Positions 31,309 through 33,627 of a stretch of DNA of 33,627 nucleotides are shown one piece after another. The DNA lies in NCBI GenBank assembly GCA_017447745.1, contig JAFSMW010000124.1, positions 1-33,627 of the forward strand, written 5' to 3'. The position numbers and the translations under genes were made by a program. Positions within the stretch are counted from its first letter, which is position 1; the number at the start of each line of letters is the position of its first letter. The stretch comes from Thermoguttaceae bacterium (GTDB lineage Bacteria > Planctomycetota > Planctomycetia > Pirellulales > Thermoguttaceae). The notes under the pieces were generated by a model. It saw nothing but the letters and a program-made list of their open reading frames with translations, was not told the origin of the DNA and made no database searches.

Positions 31309-33563
31309 TTTTCCAGTTCCGTTATGGTTAGCTGCGAGATATCAAATCGCATTTCTGTTATGCCCAGGTTGAGGCAATAGATAGTAGGCAGCAGGCAATA
31401 GGGAGGAGTTTTCTGAGGCGCTTGCATACCAAGACCTATTGCATCCTGTTTATTGCTTAACCGTATATCTTTAATCTCGTAAATTGACGACCCGGCGATT
31501 TCGTTTCGTTCAACGCGAAGCCGTCTTCCGTCCGGGTTGACCAGTTCCGTTACCGGCTCTTGGAAGAGGGTTTTGCGCGTATACATCAGCCGCGGAGAGC
31601 CGAAGACGACCACGCCCAAGTCGACGCTTGCCGCAGACGCCAGCGCGCGAACGGCTGATTGCGTTTCTCCAGTTCCGCCCGGTAACACCGCCCCGGTAAA
31701 CAGTTCGGGGGAAATGTAACAGACGCGCATGTTGGGCAAAAGACGTTCGAGCGTTTTGAGCGATCGCGGGTTTGTTACGTTCATCGTCCAGTCGGCAGAG
31801 TAGGGAACGTTAAGCCGTTCCAGCCGAAGCGCTTCGTCCAGCGATCCCGCCAGCGGGGACTCGCTTTGAACGGGCGCGACGTCCGGGAATCGAACTGGCG
31901 TCTGTTCCCGATAAACAATCCAGCCATGCTGATGGCAAAACTGTTCCTGTTCTTCCGTTCGGACGCAGGCGGCGAATCGGGGTTTAGACGCCGACGACAC
32001 AAAGCCAGGGCAGGGGAACTTTTGCCATTCAGACTGCTTTTCGCGCCGCGGTCGCCCGGTTTGACGCGCTTGGGCAAGCTGCTCTACCGCTTTTTGTCGC
32101 AGCCCATTGAGTACCGACGCGGGAACGAACGACTTTTGATCTGTTTCGCATTGAAAACCGCGAAGGCAAAACGGCGATTCCCCAAATCGATCCAGATTTT
32201 TATACAGGCTTTCTTCCGTAGCTGGTCGCTTTTCAGACGGTTCAAGGGGAGCGTCCGATTCCACCGTAACGCTGCGTTCGCCGTCAGTAAGGGTCAGCTT
32301 GAGCGGTTCCCCAACGACCGCTTTTAGAACCGCGTCGACCGGAACGTATCGTCGCGCCTGATCTAAAGCGCGCTGAACGTTTTTTTGAAGGAGAATGTCA
32401 AACGTCTTCCAGACGAATTTCGTTCGAGGCGGAACGGGGACGTCGAATTCCACCATCTTTCCCGCAGACGATTCAGCAACGACCGCGCCGCCTGGGAACT
32501 CTCGAATCTGGCTGATATTGGTTCCACCCAGCTTTTGTAATTGAGCGTCCAGAAAAGCAACGCCGTCGCCGTTGCGAACAGAGGTATTGAGAATAACTCG
32601 TCCGCCTTTGACCTGTCCGAGAGGAACGCCCCAGTTCGCGCTAAACGACGTATTGAGAATATCCGGGTCGGACTTGTACAGATATCCTTTTGCGTATCCG
32701 CGGTTGAACGTTCGGGCGATTTCCGGCTGAAGGTCTGTCGTTCGTTCCGGCTTGTTGAGAACGGCGCCCGGCAGGTTGTCCAACGCATTGCGGTAGTAGG
32801 AAACCGCCTGAAAGACGTAGCTGGGCGACTTCATTCGTCCTTCGAGCTTAATAACGTTGACGCCGGCGGCTATCATTCTGACCAGGTCGTCCGGCTCCTG
32901 CCATTGATCCTTTAACGACAGGTACGGACGCGGAGCGGATTCTTTCCCCTGTTCAATTTGCTTGTACGGAAGACGGCACGGCTGAGCGCACGAGCCGCGG
33001 TTGCCGCTGCGTCCGCCCAAGAAGCTGGACATGTAACATTTCCCAGAACAGCACAAACACAGAGCCCCGGACGCGAAGACTTCCAACTCCGTCTTTTCCA
33101 GCCCGGACGCGTTGAGAGCCGAACGAATCGCGGCGATCTCTTCCAGCGTGAGTTCCCGGGCTAAAACGAGGCGACTAAACCCGTGTTGCGCCATAAAGAC
33201 GCATTCTTCCGGCGTTGTCAGTGAGAACTGAGTTGACGCGTGAATCGCCAGCCCCGGGTAGTTCTCCATTAAGAAGTCAGCAACGCCCCAGTCCTGAACA
33301 ATCGCCGCGTCCAAGCCCGCTTCGTACAAATCGTTCAGCCACGGAAACGACGATTCCCGCTCTACGTCCGTCATAAGCGTATTGAACGTCAGATTGATTT
33401 TCGCTCCGTACAGATGAGCGGTTTTAATGGCGCTGCAATACTGTTCCACCGAGAAATTTTGGGCGAACTGGCGCGCGCCGTACCCGGCAACGCCCATATA
33501 GATTTCGTCCGTGCCGGCTTTTATCGCTGCGTCAAAGGCGTCTGGACCGCCGGCGGGAGCCAT
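31287..33563 (-). CDS. U32 family protein with DUF3656 (RlhA-like), carrying a repeat insertion
   Basis: 758 residues from the only in-frame ATG. The U32 signature is clear: APAGG at the N-terminus, VFASGALCLCCSGKCYMSS and GGRSGNRGSCAQPCR around residues 162-197. Cysteines 169, 176, 192 and 196 are probably iron-sulfur ligands. A DUF3656-like region follows (about 370-490). Relatives include RlhA, which hydroxylates 23S rRNA, and prephenate-like-dependent tRNA enzymes; a role in RNA modification is likelier than proteolysis. Residues about 701-731 are encoded by an in-frame heptad-repeat element. The ATG has no Shine-Dalgarno sequence and homologues usually begin a few residues before APAG, so the true start may be a non-ATG codon upstream, or beyond the window. 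Confidence 0.88.
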   Translation of the reverse strand: MAPAGGPDAFDAAIKAGTDEIYMGVAGYGARQFAQNFSVEQYCSAIKTAHLYGAKINLTFNTLMTDVERESSFPWLNDLYEAGLDAAIVQDWGVADFLMENYPGLAIHASTQFSLTTPEECVFMAQHGFSRLVLARELTLEEIAAIRSALNASGLEKTELEVFASGALCLCCSGKCYMSSFLGGRSGNRGSCAQPCRLPYKQIEQGKESAPRPYLSLKDQWQEPDDLVRMIAAGVNVIKLEGRMKSPSYVFQAVSYYRNALDNLPGAVLNKPERTTDLQPEIARTFNRGYAKGYLYKSDPDILNTSFSANWGVPLGQVKGGRVILNTSVRNGDGVAFLDAQLQKLGGTNISQIREFPGGAVVAESSAGKMVEFDVPVPPRTKFVWKTFDILLQKNVQRALDQARRYVPVDAVLKAVVGEPLKLTLTDGERSVTVESDAPLEPSEKRPATEESLYKNLDRFGESPFCLRGFQCETDQKSFVPASVLNGLRQKAVEQLAQARQTGRPRREKQSEWQKFPCPGFVSSASKPRFAACVRTEEQEQFCHQHGWIVYREQTPVRFPDVAPVQSESPLAGSLDEALRLERLNVPYSADWTMNVTNPRSLKTLERLLPNMRVCYISPELFTGAVLPGGTGETQSAVRALASAASVDLGVVVFGSPRLMYTRKTLFQEPVTELVNPDGRRLRVERNEIAGSSIYEIKDIRLSNKQDAIGLGMQAPQKTPPYCLLPTIYCLNLGITEMRFDISQLTITELEKWLNPLL
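31371..31460. repeat. Heptad-repeat element inside the U32 coding region
   Basis: Left arm of AGGCAAT/AGGCAGC heptads (31372-31408), core GAGGCGCTTGCAT (31415-31427), then an inverted arm with ACCTATT, GCATCCT and TATTGCT units. Its span of about 90 nt is a multiple of three and contains no stop in the U32 frame. Confidence 0.8.
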
Positions 33564-33602
33564 GATGGAGCACTGTGGTTTTATGGCTAAGGCATTGAGG
33601 TT

Positions 33603-33627
33603 TGAGTGAGGAGTGAGGAGTGAGGAG
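33603..33627 (+). repeat. Heptad array (GAGTGAG) at the window edge
   Basis: Three perfect GAGTGAG heptads run off the right edge. Since these arrays otherwise lie mostly between genes, this suggests an intergenic region begins near 33600, just upstream of the U32 gene. Confidence 0.8.

Overview
The window most likely comes from a planctomycete of the Pirellulales/Thermoguttaceae kind. Three things point there: a DUF1559 pseudopilin-like protein with an H-x9-DG tail, a hydrazine-synthase-alpha-like protein with three CxxCH haem sites, and many secreted glycosidase-like proteins, two protein types carrying Tat signals. This placement is inferred from gene content only. I saw no rRNA, tRNA, insertion sequence, phage gene or CRISPR array.

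Layout. 1-8.1 kb is mostly housekeeping: the end of a sugar phosphate isomerase/epimerase, an MBL-fold hydrolase, glgC, dapB, a small lipoprotein, the pair hisH-rfbB (3 nt apart) and a DUF1559 protein. At 8.2-9.2 kb a TPP riboswitch precedes thi4. At 9.3-12.2 kb lie two tandem paralogous Tat-exported MBL-fold proteins. At 12.6-15.3 kb is the HzsA-like haem protein. From 25.4 back to 15.5 kb on the minus strand runs a secreted carbohydrate-degradation cluster: a GH5 enzyme with an inserted beta domain, two paralogous GHL10-type proteins, a calcineurin-like phosphoesterase and a clan GH-A glycosidase. At 25.8-27.2 kb are two ankyrin-repeat genes, the first interrupted by an in-frame TGA. At 27.3-33.6 kb are larE, an hscC-type Hsp70 with an acidic tail, pyrK and a U32/DUF3656 protein.

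The non-coding DNA holds the most unusual signals. (1) Many gaps carry degenerate 7-bp (heptad) repeat arms around a core resembling GACGCAAGCG, often with an inverted second arm. These abut or supply stop codons, and one lies in frame inside the U32 gene. (2) A composite multi-hairpin element occurs as direct repeats on both sides of the HzsA-like gene; its 19-bp stem keeps pairing through different G-U changes in the two copies. (3) At least six candidate promoters have a C-rich tract just upstream of the -35 box. (4) A roughly 105-nt structured region lies between the divergent larE and hscC. (5) The Thi4 protein has Phe where characterised Thi4 enzymes have Cys or His. All of this was read by eye; no database search or folding program was run.
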